Positions 37,047 through 48,829 are shown, counted from the stretch's first letter. The stretch is DNA of 64,000 bases from Allopusillimonas soli (GCF_004153445.1 NZ_SDQC01000002.1:682001-746000), one strand, 5' to 3'. The notes: a model not told the origin generated them from the letters alone. Translations and numbers: made by a program.

Positions 37047-38243
37047 ATGAATCCGCACCTCAGTGCCCTGCACCCCTACCCCTTTGAACAACTCAGGGCT
37101 CTGATGGCCCAGGCTGGCTCGCCGCCGACGGGCCTCGCGCCCATCAACATGTCCATCGGCGAGCCCAAGCACCCCACCCCTGAATTCATCGCACAGGCAC
37201 TGCGCGACGCCACGGGCGGCCTGTCGGCATATCCGCCCACCAAAGGGGCTCCCGCGCTGCGCGCCGCCATCGCCGACTGGATTGCGGCGCGCCACGACAT
37301 CGCCCGCCCCGATCCGGAAACCCAGATTCTGCCCGTGCAGGGGTCGCGCGAAGCGCTGTTCTCCTTCGCCCAGGCCGTCATCGATCCCTCGGCGGGAGCC
37401 TTCGTCGTTTGCCCCAATCCCTTCTATCAGATCTACGAGGGCGCCGCGCTGCTCGCCGGCGCGCAGCCCTACTACATCAATTCCGATCCCAAGCTGGGCT
37501 TCGGATATGACTGGGACGCGGTGCCGGCCGATGTCTGGCGCGACACGCAGCTACTGTACATGTGCTCGCCAGGCAACCCCGCCGGCAACGTCCTGACCCT
37601 GGACGATTGGCGCACGCTTTTTGCACTGTCCGACGAGCACGGCTTTGCCATCGCCGCAGACGAGTGCTACTCCGAAATCTACTTTCACGAAGACAGCAAA
37701 CCGCTTGGCGCAATGCAGGCCGCCGTACGATTGGGCCGGCCAGACTTTCGCAACCTGATCTGTTTTTCCAGCCTGTCCAAGCGCTCCAACGTACCGGGCA
37801 TGCGTTCGGGATTCGTGGCGGGCGATGCGGCACTGATCGGTCAGTTCCTGCTTTATCGCACGTACCATGGCAATGCCATGAGCAATGTAATGACGCAGGC
37901 CAGCATAGCCGCCTGGCGCGATGAGGCGCACGTGGTCGAAAACCGCCGCATGTATCTTGAGAAGTTCGAGGCGGTCGTGCCCATTCTGGGGCCGCTCATG
38001 GACACTGGCTGGCCGGAGGCGTCATTCTATCTCTGGGCGCGCACGCCGGGCAGCGACACCGACTTCGTGCGCGATCTGTATGGCGCCACCGGCATTACCA
38101 CCCTGCCCGGCAGCTTTCTCGCGCGCGAGGCGCACGGCATCAATCCTGGCGCCGGCCGGGTTCGCCTGGCCCTGGTCGCCTCCAAGAACCACTGCATAGA
38201 GGCGGCCGAGCGCATCGCCGAGTTTCTGCGCAAGGGTGGCTAG
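37047..38243 (+). CDS. dapC: N-succinyldiaminopimelate aminotransferase
   Basis: This PLP enzyme makes N-succinyl-LL-diaminopimelate in the succinylase branch of lysine and peptidoglycan precursor synthesis. The 398 residues match the DapC described from Bordetella. Motifs are MSIGEPKHPTPEF, CSPGNPAGNVL, the aspartate segment IAADECYSEIYF, and the PLP-lysine stretch SSLSKRSNVPGMRSGF. Its position before dapD and dapE supports DapC over a general aspartate aminotransferase. The gap to dapD is 93 nt. Confidence 0.93.
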   Translation: MNPHLSALHPYPFEQLRALMAQAGSPPTGLAPINMSIGEPKHPTPEFIAQALRDATGGLSAYPPTKGAPALRAAIADWIAARHDIARPDPETQILPVQGSREALFSFAQAVIDPSAGAFVVCPNPFYQIYEGAALLAGAQPYYINSDPKLGFGYDWDAVPADVWRDTQLLYMCSPGNPAGNVLTLDDWRTLFALSDEHGFAIAADECYSEIYFHEDSKPLGAMQAAVRLGRPDFRNLICFSSLSKRSNVPGMRSGFVAGDAALIGQFLLYRTYHGNAMSNVMTQASIAAWRDEAHVVENRRMYLEKFEAVVPILGPLMDTGWPEASFYLWARTPGSDTDFVRDLYGATGITTLPGSFLAREAHGINPGAGRVRLALVASKNHCIEAAERIAEFLRKGG

Positions 38244-38336
38244 CTGCTCGCGGCGCATCCTTGTTTTCCATACCCGCTCCGGCCAGGCCGGCCGGGCTAT
38301 TTCAACAGACCCACACCAACAATACAGTAGGACGCC

Positions 38337-40300
<1,964 letters not shown>

Positions 40301-40312
40301 CAGGAAACCCAT

Positions 40313-41209
40313 ATGCCGGACAATGCCTTTGCCGAACTGAAAACCCTGCGCGATCTGCTGCGCTACAGCGTCAGCCGGTTCAACGCAGCCAATCTGTCCT
40401 TCGGCCACGGCAGCGACAACGCCTGGGACGAGGCGGCCTATCTGCTGCTGCATACGCTGCGCCTGCCGCTGGACACCCTGGACCCTTTCCTGGACGCCCG
40501 CGTACTGCCGGAAGAGCGAGATCAGTATCTGGCCCTGCTTGATCGCCGCGTCAATGGGCGCACGCCCGCCGCCTATCTTACCGGCGAGGCATGGCTGCAG
40601 GGGCATCGATTCAAGGTAGATCCGCGCGTCATCATTCCCCGTTCGCCCATCTCAGAACTGCTGGCCGATGGCCTGCGCCCCTGGATACAGAATGCCGACG
40701 ACATCGATTTCGTGCTGGATCTGTGCACCGGCTCGGGATGCCTGGCCATTCTGGCGGCGCTGGCCTTCCCGGCCGCGCAGGTGGATGCCGTCGACCTCTC
40801 CGAGGAGGCCCTGGAGGTGGCGGACGAGAATATTGCCATGTACGGCCTGGCCAGCCGCGTTTCCACCCACTGCAGCGACCTTTTCAACCAGCTGCCCGCC
40901 TGCGAATATCCGCTGGTACTGTGCAATCCGCCCTACGTGAACAGTCTTTCCATGCAGCAGCTTCCGCCCGAATACCGGCACGAACCCGCCGGAGCGCTCG
41001 CCGGCGGCGACGACGGCATGGACCTGATCCGCAGACTGCTGGAAGAAGTACCGGCCTTTCTTGCGCCAGGCGGTATGCTGGTGTTGGAGATCGGCAACGA
41101 GTATGACAATTTCGCAGCCGCTTTTCCCCATCTCGATCCGGTTTGGCTCAGCACTGAAAACACCGAGGATCAGATCCTCATGCTCACACGGGAGCAGTTG
41201 GTCTCGTGA
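40313..41209 (+). CDS. prmB: 50S ribosomal protein L3 glutamine methyltransferase
   Basis: PrmB uses SAM to methylate a glutamine of ribosomal protein L3. The 298-residue protein has a helical N-domain, then a Rossmann methyltransferase fold with VLDLCTGSGCLAI (SAM binding) and the glutamine-methylating signature LCNPPYVN. PrmB is preferred to PrmC because of the full-length N-domain and the LPPEYRHEPAGALAGGDDGMDL segment typical of PrmB. It overlaps the ABC-F gene by 4 nt (GTGA). Confidence 0.93.
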   Translation: MPDNAFAELKTLRDLLRYSVSRFNAANLSFGHGSDNAWDEAAYLLLHTLRLPLDTLDPFLDARVLPEERDQYLALLDRRVNGRTPAAYLTGEAWLQGHRFKVDPRVIIPRSPISELLADGLRPWIQNADDIDFVLDLCTGSGCLAILAALAFPAAQVDAVDLSEEALEVADENIAMYGLASRVSTHCSDLFNQLPACEYPLVLCNPPYVNSLSMQQLPPEYRHEPAGALAGGDDGMDLIRRLLEEVPAFLAPGGMLVLEIGNEYDNFAAAFPHLDPVWLSTENTEDQILMLTREQLVS

Positions 41210-43218
41210 TACGCGCTTCAGGCCTGACCGTACGCAGGGGCACCAAGGTGCTGCTGGAGGACGCGGATTTCATCATTAATCCCGGCGAACGGGTAGGCAT
41301 CGTGGGCAAGAACGGCGCAGGCAAGACCACGCTGTTTGCTCTCATGCAAGGGCGACTGGACGCCGACGCCGGCACGCTCGACATGCCTGCCGGTTGGCGC
41401 CTGGCCAGCGTGGAACAGGAAATTTCCGCGCTCGAACGACCAGCGCGCGAATTCGTGATCGATGGTGACACACACCTGCGCGGCCTGCAGCACGAACGCG
41501 CCCAAACATCGGACGAAAATGGCCATCGCATTGCCGAGCTCGAATCCGCGCTGATCGAGGCCGATGCATGGAGTGCGCCTTCGCGCGCGGAGCAACTGCT
41601 TGCAGGGCTGGGTTTCGAACCGGCGCAGTGGATGCGGCCCGTAGGCAGCTTTTCAGGCGGCTGGCGGATGCGTCTGGCACTGGCGCGCGCCCTGATGGCA
41701 CCCTCCGAGCTGCTACTGCTCGACGAACCCACCAACCACCTGGATCTGGATGCCATGCTCTGGCTGGAGCGATGGCTGTCGGCCTACCAGGGTACAGTCA
41801 TGCTGATCTCGCATGACACCGAATTCCTGGACGCGGTGGCGCGTGGCGTCCTGCATTTCGATCACGGCAAACTGGAGCGCTATCGTGGCGGCTACAGCGA
41901 CTTTCTGACCCAGCGCGCCGAACGCATCAGGCAGACGCGCCTGGCCTGGGACAGACAAACACGCGAAGCGGCGCGGCTGCAAAGCTTCATTGACCGCTTC
42001 AAGGCCAAGGCTACCAAGGCCAAGCAGGCGCAAAGCCGCGTCAAGGCTTTGGCGCGTATGGAAGCGCTTGCACCGCTGCATACCGAATCGGGCATCGACA
42101 TACGCATACCCGAGCCGCCCAGCATGCCCGATCCGCTGTTGACGCTGGAAAAAGTAGTCACCGGCTATGCCGATGCGCAAGGGGGGGCGCCGCGCAAGGT
42201 ATTGACCGGCCTCGATCTGATGGTGCGCGGGGGAAGCCGCATCGGCGTCCTGGGTGTCAACGGGGCCGGCAAAAGCACCCTGATCAAGACGCTGGCGGGA
42301 GAGATTGCGCCCTTATCTGGAACGCGGCTTGCGTCCCGGGGCCTGCAAATTGGCTACTTTGCGCAACACCAGCTTGACATGCTGGACCTCGACGCCACGC
42401 CCTTGCAGCATCTCATGCGCATCGCGCCGCAGGTGCGCGAACAGGAACTGCGCAATTATCTTGGCGGCTTCGGGTTCGGAGGCGAAGCCGCGAGCGGTTC
42501 GGTCGCACCCATGTCGGGCGGCGAAAAAGCGCGCCTGGCGTTGGCACTGATCGTCTGGCAGAAACCCAATCTCCTGTTGCTGGACGAGCCCAGCAATCAC
42601 CTGGATGTCGATACGCGCGAAGCCCTGGCTACGGCGTTGGCCGAATTTCCAGGCAGTGTACTGCTGGTCTCGCATGACCGGCATCTGCTGCGGACGACCG
42701 TGGACAGTTTCTGGATCGTGGCTGATGGTCGGGTTCAGGAGTTCGATGGCGATCTGGAGGATTATCGGGAATGGCTGGCAGCGCGCGGCGCGTCGGCTCG
42801 ATCCCAGGCCAGGGCGGACGCCAGGGCTCAGGCCGCTGTTGCCAGTCCGGACGGCGAAAACAAGCCCGGCAAGCCCAATGCCGCCATACCTTCCGCCGAT
42901 GCCGGCGGCACGCCGGACCGCAAGCAGCAGCGCCGCCTCGAAGCCGAGGCGCGCCAACGCCAGGCCGCCTTGCGCAAACCCATCGATGCAAAACTCAAGC
43001 GCATTGACGCGGACATGGACCGCAGCCGGACGCGTCTCGCGTCCCTGGATGCCCGTATAGCCGACACGGACCTGTACTCAGACGAACGCCGCAGCGAGCG
43101 CCTGCAGATTCTGGCCGAGCATGGAGAACTCAGCAAACGCATGGCGGAACTCGAGGAACAGTGGCTGGAACTCCAGATGGCCCTGGAAGAGATCGCCCAG
43201 ACAAATACAAGCGAATAG
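41206..43218 (+). CDS. ABC-F family ATPase (YheS-like)
   Basis: The 670-residue cytoplasmic protein has two ABC cassettes and no membrane segments. Both have Walker A (GKNGAGKTTL and GVNGAGKSTL), signature (FSGGWRMRL and MSGGEKARL) and Walker B motifs (LLLLDEPTNHLDL and LLLLDEPSNHLDV). The linker between the cassettes and a charged, coiled-coil C-terminal tail suggest the YheS/Uup group, which resolve stalled ribosomes. The start is a GTG overlapping the prmB stop. The Ala/Pro-rich stretch before the C-terminal coil (about residues 525-580) is probably disordered. Confidence 0.92.
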   Translation: MIRASGLTVRRGTKVLLEDADFIINPGERVGIVGKNGAGKTTLFALMQGRLDADAGTLDMPAGWRLASVEQEISALERPAREFVIDGDTHLRGLQHERAQTSDENGHRIAELESALIEADAWSAPSRAEQLLAGLGFEPAQWMRPVGSFSGGWRMRLALARALMAPSELLLLDEPTNHLDLDAMLWLERWLSAYQGTVMLISHDTEFLDAVARGVLHFDHGKLERYRGGYSDFLTQRAERIRQTRLAWDRQTREAARLQSFIDRFKAKATKAKQAQSRVKALARMEALAPLHTESGIDIRIPEPPSMPDPLLTLEKVVTGYADAQGGAPRKVLTGLDLMVRGGSRIGVLGVNGAGKSTLIKTLAGEIAPLSGTRLASRGLQIGYFAQHQLDMLDLDATPLQHLMRIAPQVREQELRNYLGGFGFGGEAASGSVAPMSGGEKARLALALIVWQKPNLLLLDEPSNHLDVDTREALATALAEFPGSVLLVSHDRHLLRTTVDSFWIVADGRVQEFDGDLEDYREWLAARGASARSQARADARAQAAVASPDGENKPGKPNAAIPSADAGGTPDRKQQRRLEAEARQRQAALRKPIDAKLKRIDADMDRSRTRLASLDARIADTDLYSDERRSERLQILAEHGELSKRMAELEEQWLELQMALEEIAQTNTSE

Positions 43219-43256
43219 CGCCGGGCGCTTACGCCAGCCAGGCGAAACCAAGCGCG

Positions 43257-43907
43257 CTACTCAATCACCTTGCGCGTGAATGCCGCCAGATAATCCATGA
43301 GCGCCTCGACGCCCTGCAACGCCTGCTCGGACCTGCCTTCGGCAATCCCGCGGGCAAGTTTCATGTGGCTAGCGGAGCCCTCATCCAGATCGCCATCGTA
43401 CTGATAGGCGTACCAGAAGCGGCGGCACTGGATGATCAGGGGCTGCACCGCCTGCACCGCAAACGGATTGCGACAGGCCTCATGATTGACATGATCGAAT
43501 GCCCGGTCGGCATCCATATAAGCTTGAATATCTCCCACTGCAGCCGCGTCCACCATGGCCTGCGCATGCCTGATGATGGCTTCGCGCTGCGCCGGCCGCG
43601 CATGCTTGGCCGCTCCCAGCGCAATCAATTGCTCCAGCACCCGGCGAGTGTCGATGAGCACCAAGTGCTCCGCCACGTGGATTTCGCTGACGCGCAGGCC
43701 CCGCCGCGGCTGTTGCTCTATGAGTCCCGCGGCAACCAGGCGCATGAGCGCCTCGCGCACCGGCGTACGTCCCAGACCCGTCATTTCGGCCAGGCTGCTC
43801 TCCACGATGGCTTGGCCGGGAGTCAGTTTCAATGTTGCAATAAGGTCTTCCAACCTGTCGTAGGCCACTTCCGCAGCCCGGGCTTTTGGGATATCTACCG
43901 TATTCAT
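43257..43907 (-). CDS. GntR family (FCD/FadR-type) regulator
   Basis: The 216-residue protein has a GntR winged HTH (AYDRLEDLIATLKLTPGQAIVESSLAEMTGLGRTPVREALMRLVAAGLIE) and a helical FCD effector domain from about residue 80, which usually binds a carboxylate with a metal ion. It is divergent from the hydroxyproline epimerase gene, which it probably represses until hydroxyproline or a breakdown product appears. The regulatory link is inference from gene order. Confidence 0.92.
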   Translation of the reverse strand: MNTVDIPKARAAEVAYDRLEDLIATLKLTPGQAIVESSLAEMTGLGRTPVREALMRLVAAGLIEQQPRRGLRVSEIHVAEHLVLIDTRRVLEQLIALGAAKHARPAQREAIIRHAQAMVDAAAVGDIQAYMDADRAFDHVNHEACRNPFAVQAVQPLIIQCRRFWYAYQYDGDLDEGSASHMKLARGIAEGRSEQALQGVEALMDYLAAFTRKVIE

Positions 43908-43936
43908 AGGCGCCGACTTGTTCTTGATATATTATC

Positions 43937-43944
43937 AGTATACT
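43937..43944. promoter_or_regulatory. Candidate GntR operator AGTATACT
   Basis: A perfect 8-bp palindrome in an AT-rich block of the 87-nt divergent gap. FCD-type GntR regulators often bind sites of this GTATAC type. The call is by pattern only. Confidence 0.35.
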
Positions 43945-43994
43945 AACGATTGGATCATTTGCCATCGCACCGTTCAACTTCGCAACCCAACATC

Positions 43995-45002
43995 ATGGCC
44001 ACACACACTTTTTTCTGTCTGGACGGACACACTTGCGGAAACCCCGTGCGCCTTGTGGCCGGTGGCGCGCCCACGCTGCAAGGCTTGGACATGGTCGAAA
44101 AGCGCGCGCATTTCCTGCGCGACTATGATTGGATCCGTACCGGACTCATGTTCGAACCGCGTGGCCACGACATGATGTCAGGCGCGATACTCTATCCACC
44201 CACTCGCGGCGACTGCGACGTGGCCTTTCTGTTCATAGAGACTTCTGGCTGTCTGCCCATGTGCGGCCATGGCACCATAGGCACCGTCACCATGGCCTTG
44301 GAAAGGGGCCTGGTCACGCCGCGCGAGCCGGGCGTGCTGCGCATCGACACACCGGCCGGGCTGGTCGAGGCCCGATACACCATGCATGGCCCCTATGTAG
44401 ACAAGGTGCGCATCACCAACGTGCCTTCCTTTCTTTATGCAAGAGGCCTGACGGCGGAGGTGCCCGGTCTTGGCACACTGACCGTGGATGTGGCATACGG
44501 GGGCAACTTTTATGCCATTGTAGACCCGCAACCCGGATTTCCTGGCCTGGAGTTCTGGCAGCCATCGCAGGTGTTGCACTGGAGTCCGCGTGTGCGCCAG
44601 GCTTTCTCGGCACAATATACGTTCACTCATCCAGAGAATCCGCGCATTCAGGGCTTGTCGCACGTACAGTGGACAGGCGCGGCGCGCCATCCCGATGCGC
44701 ATGCACGCAATGCCGTTTTCTATGGCCAGAAGGCCATAGACCGTTCACCCTGCGGCACCGGCACATCCGCACGCATGGCGCAATGGTTCGCCCGCGGCCA
44801 GCTTGAGGTGGGCGACGAGTTTGTCCATGAAAGCATTATCGGCACCCTGTTCCGAGGTCGGGTGGAAGCGGAAACGCGCGTGGGCTCCCACAAAGCCATC
44901 GTCCCATCCATCGAAGGCTGGGCCCGCCTCACCGGCTATAACACCTTGTTCATCGATGACCGGGATCCGCTTGCCCACGGCTTCCAGCTTGCTGATGCGT
45001 GA
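43995..45002 (+). CDS. Hydroxyproline 2-epimerase (proline racemase family)
   Basis: The 335-residue protein is a proline-racemase-fold enzyme. Both catalytic cysteines are present: Cys90 in LPMCGHGTIG and Cys253 in DRSPCGTGTSAR. The two-cysteine pattern excludes the dehydratase subgroup, and the MCGHGTIG form fits 4-hydroxyproline 2-epimerase, the first step of trans-4-hydroxyproline catabolism. The ATG at MATHTFFCLDGH was chosen over one 15 residues earlier because families begin here. No other hydroxyproline-pathway gene is adjacent. Confidence 0.88.
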   Translation: MATHTFFCLDGHTCGNPVRLVAGGAPTLQGLDMVEKRAHFLRDYDWIRTGLMFEPRGHDMMSGAILYPPTRGDCDVAFLFIETSGCLPMCGHGTIGTVTMALERGLVTPREPGVLRIDTPAGLVEARYTMHGPYVDKVRITNVPSFLYARGLTAEVPGLGTLTVDVAYGGNFYAIVDPQPGFPGLEFWQPSQVLHWSPRVRQAFSAQYTFTHPENPRIQGLSHVQWTGAARHPDAHARNAVFYGQKAIDRSPCGTGTSARMAQWFARGQLEVGDEFVHESIIGTLFRGRVEAETRVGSHKAIVPSIEGWARLTGYNTLFIDDRDPLAHGFQLADA

Positions 45003-45009
45003 TCAGGCA

Positions 45010-47373
45010 TCAGGCCACGATATCCAGCCTGGCAATGCCCAGCGCCAGCGTCTTGGTGCCCGCCTCACGAAATTGAATTCGGGCCTGGGCGTCCTCCCCC
45101 GTACCGCTCAAGGCGATAACAGTACCTTCGCCAAACTTGGCATGACGCACACCGGTGCCGATGCGAAACTGCTTGTCGCCGACCACGACGCCGCTGGTCT
45201 GGTAGCGCGGTTCGCGCGGCGCCACTGAGCCGGAGTCTGGCCGGTTGTAGGCGTCGCCGCGTCGAAATGCGCCGCTCCAGGTGTTTTCACGCACCGACGT
45301 ACGGCCCGCCTTAGGTGTCAGCCATTTAAGGTGTTCATCGGGAATCTCGTCCAAAAAGCGCGAACGCAGGGCATAGCGGGTCTGCCCATGCAGCATGCGG
45401 CTTTGCGCCAGCGTCAGGTACAGACGGGCGCGGGCGCGGGTGATGGCCACATACATCAGCCGGCGCTCTTCTTCAAGCCCTGCGGCTTCAAGGAGGCTGT
45501 TTTCATGCGGAAAAAGCCCGTCTTCCACGCCCGTAATGAAAACGGCGTCGAACTCAAGACCTTTGGCGGCATGCACGGTCATCAACTGGACAGCATCCTG
45601 CCCTGCCTGGGCCTGGTTATCACCCGCCTCCAGCGACGCATGAGCGAGGAAGGCCGCCAGGGGCGACATGGACACGCCTGGGAAGCCATTTTCCGCGGAA
45701 TCGCCGGGTGCCACGGCCGGTGTCTGTGCCACGGCCCCCGAAGAAGCAACGGGATCGGGCGTAGCCGCGGCCGGGCTGCGATCCAGCGCAGGAGACAGAT
45801 CTATAGCCCATTCCGGTATGCGTCCGGCGGGCAGGCCTTCGAAATTCTCTTCAGCCACGAATGCCGCCGCGGCATTGACAAGCTCCCGGAGATTCTCCAG
45901 GCGCTCCGCGCCGTCACGATCGGCCTGATAATGGGACAGTAAGCCGCTGTGATGGATGACATGCTCGATGAGCTCAGGCAAGGAGAGGACTTGGGCCTCG
46001 TGCGCCATCTGCTGGACAAGGTCGGCAAATCGCGCCAGATTGGCGCCGCCCTTGCCCGCGACGAACGGTACGGCTCGAAAGAGGCTGAAATCCTGCTGGC
46101 GAGCCGCATCGGAAAGTTGTTCCAAAGTGCGGGCCCCAATGCCGCGCGCCGGGAAATTGACCACGCGCAGCCAGGATGTATCGTCATGCGGATTGTCCAT
46201 GAGTCGCAGATAGGCAAGCGCATGCTTGACCTCCTGGCGCTCGAAAAAACGCAGGCCGCCATAGACCTTGTAGGGAATGCCGGCGGAAAACAGCCCGTGC
46301 TCGATAATGCGCGACTGGGCATTGCTTCGGTAGAGCACGGCAATTTCTCGCCGCTCGCTACCGTCGTGGATGAGTGCCCTGATTTCATCGATGATCCACT
46401 GCGCCTCAAGCTGATCAGACGGCTGCTCGATGACGCGCACGGGTTCGCCCTCGCCCTGCTCGGTCCAGAGATTCTTGCCCAAGCGGGCCGCATTATGCGC
46501 AATGAGAGCGTTGGCGGAATCCAGGATATGCCCGTATGAGCGATAGTTTTGCTCCAGGCGTATGACATTGCCGCGCGCATAATCGCGCTCGAAATCGGCC
46601 ATATTGCCTACATTTGCGCCCCGGAAAGCATAAATGGACTGATCGTCGTCGCCAACGGCGAAAATGCAGGCGCCACCGGCGGCCAGCAACGTCAGCCAGC
46701 GATACTGCAGTGAATTGGTATCCTGGAACTCATCCACCAGAATGTGTCGGAAACGACGCTGATAGTGTTCTCGTATAGGCGCGTTGCGCTGCAGAAGCTC
46801 GTAGGCACGCAACAGCAGTTCGGCAAAGTCCACCACGCCTTCCCGCTCGCACTGTGCCTGATAAAGGCCGTAGATTTCAACCAGCCTGCGCCGATATGCA
46901 TCCCACGCATCCACGTCCCCCGGGCGCTGGCCCTCTTCCTTGGCACCATTGATGAAACGCTGCACATCCCGGGGCGGAAACTTGTCGTCATCGATGCCCG
47001 CACCCTTGATAAGGCGCTTTATGGCAGCCAACTGGTCGGCGCTATCGAGAATCTGGAAGGTTTGCGGGAGTCCGGCGTCGCGATAGTGCGCCCGCAGCAA
47101 ACGGTTGCACAGGCCATGAAAAGTGCCGACCCACATGCCGCGCGCGTTGATCGGCAGCAAGGCGGTCAGGCGCGTGAGCATTTCACGCGCCGACTTGTTG
47201 GTAAAAGTAACGGCCATCAGGCCGTAGGGGCTGGCCTGGTGCGTCTGTATCAGCCAAGCCATGCGGGTGGTGAGCACCCGCGTCTTGCCGCTGCCTGCAC
47301 CAGCCAGAACCAGCGCGTGCTGCGCTGGGAGTGTTACGGCGGATTGTTGTTCTGGATTGAGACTATCGATCAT
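45010..47373 (-). CDS. uvrD: DNA helicase II (UvrD)
   Basis: UvrD is a superfamily 1A 3'-5' helicase for nucleotide excision and mismatch repair. Motifs are Walker A AGAGSGKTRVL, VDEFQDTNSLQY, GDDDQSIYAFRGA, LEQNYRS and VQLMTVHAAKGLEFD. The 787 residues exceed E. coli UvrD (720), mainly through an Ala/Pro/Ser-rich insert at about residues 525-575 before motif V. The C-terminus has a Tudor-like RNA-polymerase-binding segment (GTGVRHAKFGEGTVIALSG). It shares an ATGA overlap with the desaturase gene upstream. Confidence 0.94.
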   Translation of the reverse strand: MIDSLNPEQQSAVTLPAQHALVLAGAGSGKTRVLTTRMAWLIQTHQASPYGLMAVTFTNKSAREMLTRLTALLPINARGMWVGTFHGLCNRLLRAHYRDAGLPQTFQILDSADQLAAIKRLIKGAGIDDDKFPPRDVQRFINGAKEEGQRPGDVDAWDAYRRRLVEIYGLYQAQCEREGVVDFAELLLRAYELLQRNAPIREHYQRRFRHILVDEFQDTNSLQYRWLTLLAAGGACIFAVGDDDQSIYAFRGANVGNMADFERDYARGNVIRLEQNYRSYGHILDSANALIAHNAARLGKNLWTEQGEGEPVRVIEQPSDQLEAQWIIDEIRALIHDGSERREIAVLYRSNAQSRIIEHGLFSAGIPYKVYGGLRFFERQEVKHALAYLRLMDNPHDDTSWLRVVNFPARGIGARTLEQLSDAARQQDFSLFRAVPFVAGKGGANLARFADLVQQMAHEAQVLSLPELIEHVIHHSGLLSHYQADRDGAERLENLRELVNAAAAFVAEENFEGLPAGRIPEWAIDLSPALDRSPAAATPDPVASSGAVAQTPAVAPGDSAENGFPGVSMSPLAAFLAHASLEAGDNQAQAGQDAVQLMTVHAAKGLEFDAVFITGVEDGLFPHENSLLEAAGLEEERRLMYVAITRARARLYLTLAQSRMLHGQTRYALRSRFLDEIPDEHLKWLTPKAGRTSVRENTWSGAFRRGDAYNRPDSGSVAPREPRYQTSGVVVGDKQFRIGTGVRHAKFGEGTVIALSGTGEDAQARIQFREAGTKTLALGIARLDIVA

Positions 47374-48578
47374 GCCGCGTAGCGGCGCAGACGATAGGCA
47401 AACTGTTCAAGGCTGTCGATGCCGCTTTGCTGCGCACGCTGGCACCACGCCTGCAGATCAGCCAGCAATTGCTCGCTGCTGGCGCTGGAGCTTTCCCAGA
47501 CACGCGCCAGCTCACGGCGCATGTGCACCAGCGTGGATAGCGAGGCGTTCTGGGCAAGCACCGTGTCGACTTCAGCACGCTGCGCGGGCTCCAGCACATC
47601 GTCGTTGCGCCAAATCCATTTCTTGCAGCGGCGCAATACAGCCCAGTTGCAGTCGGGATTGTTCTTGCTGCGCGTGGGTTTCAGGCGCTCCAGTTCCTCG
47701 GACGCGGCATGGCGGACCATGTCGGCATAGCGGGCCAGAATTTCATAGCGGTGCGTGATGACCCCCTGCAAGGTGCGAGCATCAACCGCTGTCTTGTTGC
47801 GCTCGAGCTTGAGCTTGGGCGCCATCTTCTTGACCTTGGCCAAGCCCAGAGCGCTGAGGATGCGGATGTAGCACCAGCCCAGATCGAACTCGTACCACTT
47901 GGTGGAGAATTTTGCGGACGTGCCGTAGGCGTGATGGTTGTTGTGCAGCTCTTCGCCGCCAATGATGATGCCCCAGGGCGAGACATTGGTGCTGGTGTCG
48001 GGGCTGGCATAGTTTCGATAGCCCCAGGCATGGCCCAGGCCATTGACAACGCCGGCCGCCCAAAAAGGTATCCAGGCCATCTGCACGGCCCACACGGTAA
48101 GCCCAAGCACGCCAAAAAGCGCCAGGTCTATGCCCAGCATGATGAGCACGCCAAGCAGACTGTGCTTGCTGTAAAGATTGCGTTCGAGCCAGTCGTCGGG
48201 CGTGCCATGGCCGAAACGCTTGAGCGTCTCGGCATTGGTGGCTTCTTCGCGGTAGAGTTCGGCACCGCGGAAGAACACCTTGCTCAGACCGAAGACCATG
48301 GGTGAATGAGGATCACCTTCGCGCTCCACCTTGGCGTGGTGCTTGCGGTGGATGGCGACCCATTCCTTCGTGACCATGCCGGTGGTGAACCACAGCCAGA
48401 AGCGGAAGAAATGCATGACCGCGGGATGAAGATCGAGACCGCGGTGCGCCTGGCTGCGATGCAGGAATACCGTTACCGCGACGATGGTGACGTGGGTAAG
48501 AGCAAGCGTGATCAGCGCGACTTCCCACCATGCAAGATGAAGAAAGCCGCCCGCCAGGAAATTGAGAATTTGTTCCAT
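47370..48578 (-). CDS. Membrane fatty acid desaturase with ISL3-transposase-like tail
   Basis: This integral-membrane di-iron desaturase probably introduces a delta-9 double bond into acyl chains (acyl-CoA or lipid-linked). The histidine boxes are HRSQAH (40-45), HRKHH (77-81) and HNNHH (212-216), with four or more hydrophobic segments in the first 180 residues. The protein is 402 residues, and the last 96 or so (47373-47660) are not membrane-like. That tail resembles the C-terminal helical part of ISL3-family transposases (W-x-W, then VDTVLAQNASLSTLVHMRREL and WCQRAQQSGIDSLEQFAYRL). Bacterial DesA-type enzymes may share this tail. It is co-transcribed with uvrD. Confidence 0.86.
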   Translation of the reverse strand: MEQILNFLAGGFLHLAWWEVALITLALTHVTIVAVTVFLHRSQAHRGLDLHPAVMHFFRFWLWFTTGMVTKEWVAIHRKHHAKVEREGDPHSPMVFGLSKVFFRGAELYREEATNAETLKRFGHGTPDDWLERNLYSKHSLLGVLIMLGIDLALFGVLGLTVWAVQMAWIPFWAAGVVNGLGHAWGYRNYASPDTSTNVSPWGIIIGGEELHNNHHAYGTSAKFSTKWYEFDLGWCYIRILSALGLAKVKKMAPKLKLERNKTAVDARTLQGVITHRYEILARYADMVRHAASEELERLKPTRSKNNPDCNWAVLRRCKKWIWRNDDVLEPAQRAEVDTVLAQNASLSTLVHMRRELARVWESSSASSEQLLADLQAWCQRAQQSGIDSLEQFAYRLRRYAA

Positions 48579-48829
48579 AAACCTTTGTAAGGCCTCATGT
48601 TGTGACCTGAAAAGTGTAGCCCACTTGGCCGCCGGATAACAGGGAAATTTAAGCCTGGCTTAACGCGGATCAAAGAATTCCGTTGCAGTCTGCTTCAAAA
48701 AACGAGGCGGGCGCGCTCTCAATTCGATGCGCTCCCGATTCACTCCGCCAGCAAACAGGGTTTAATCCCACAATATGAGATGACTTACCCTGCTTCAACG
48801 GCGCAGGCCGCCAGATGGGCCTGCGAAGG

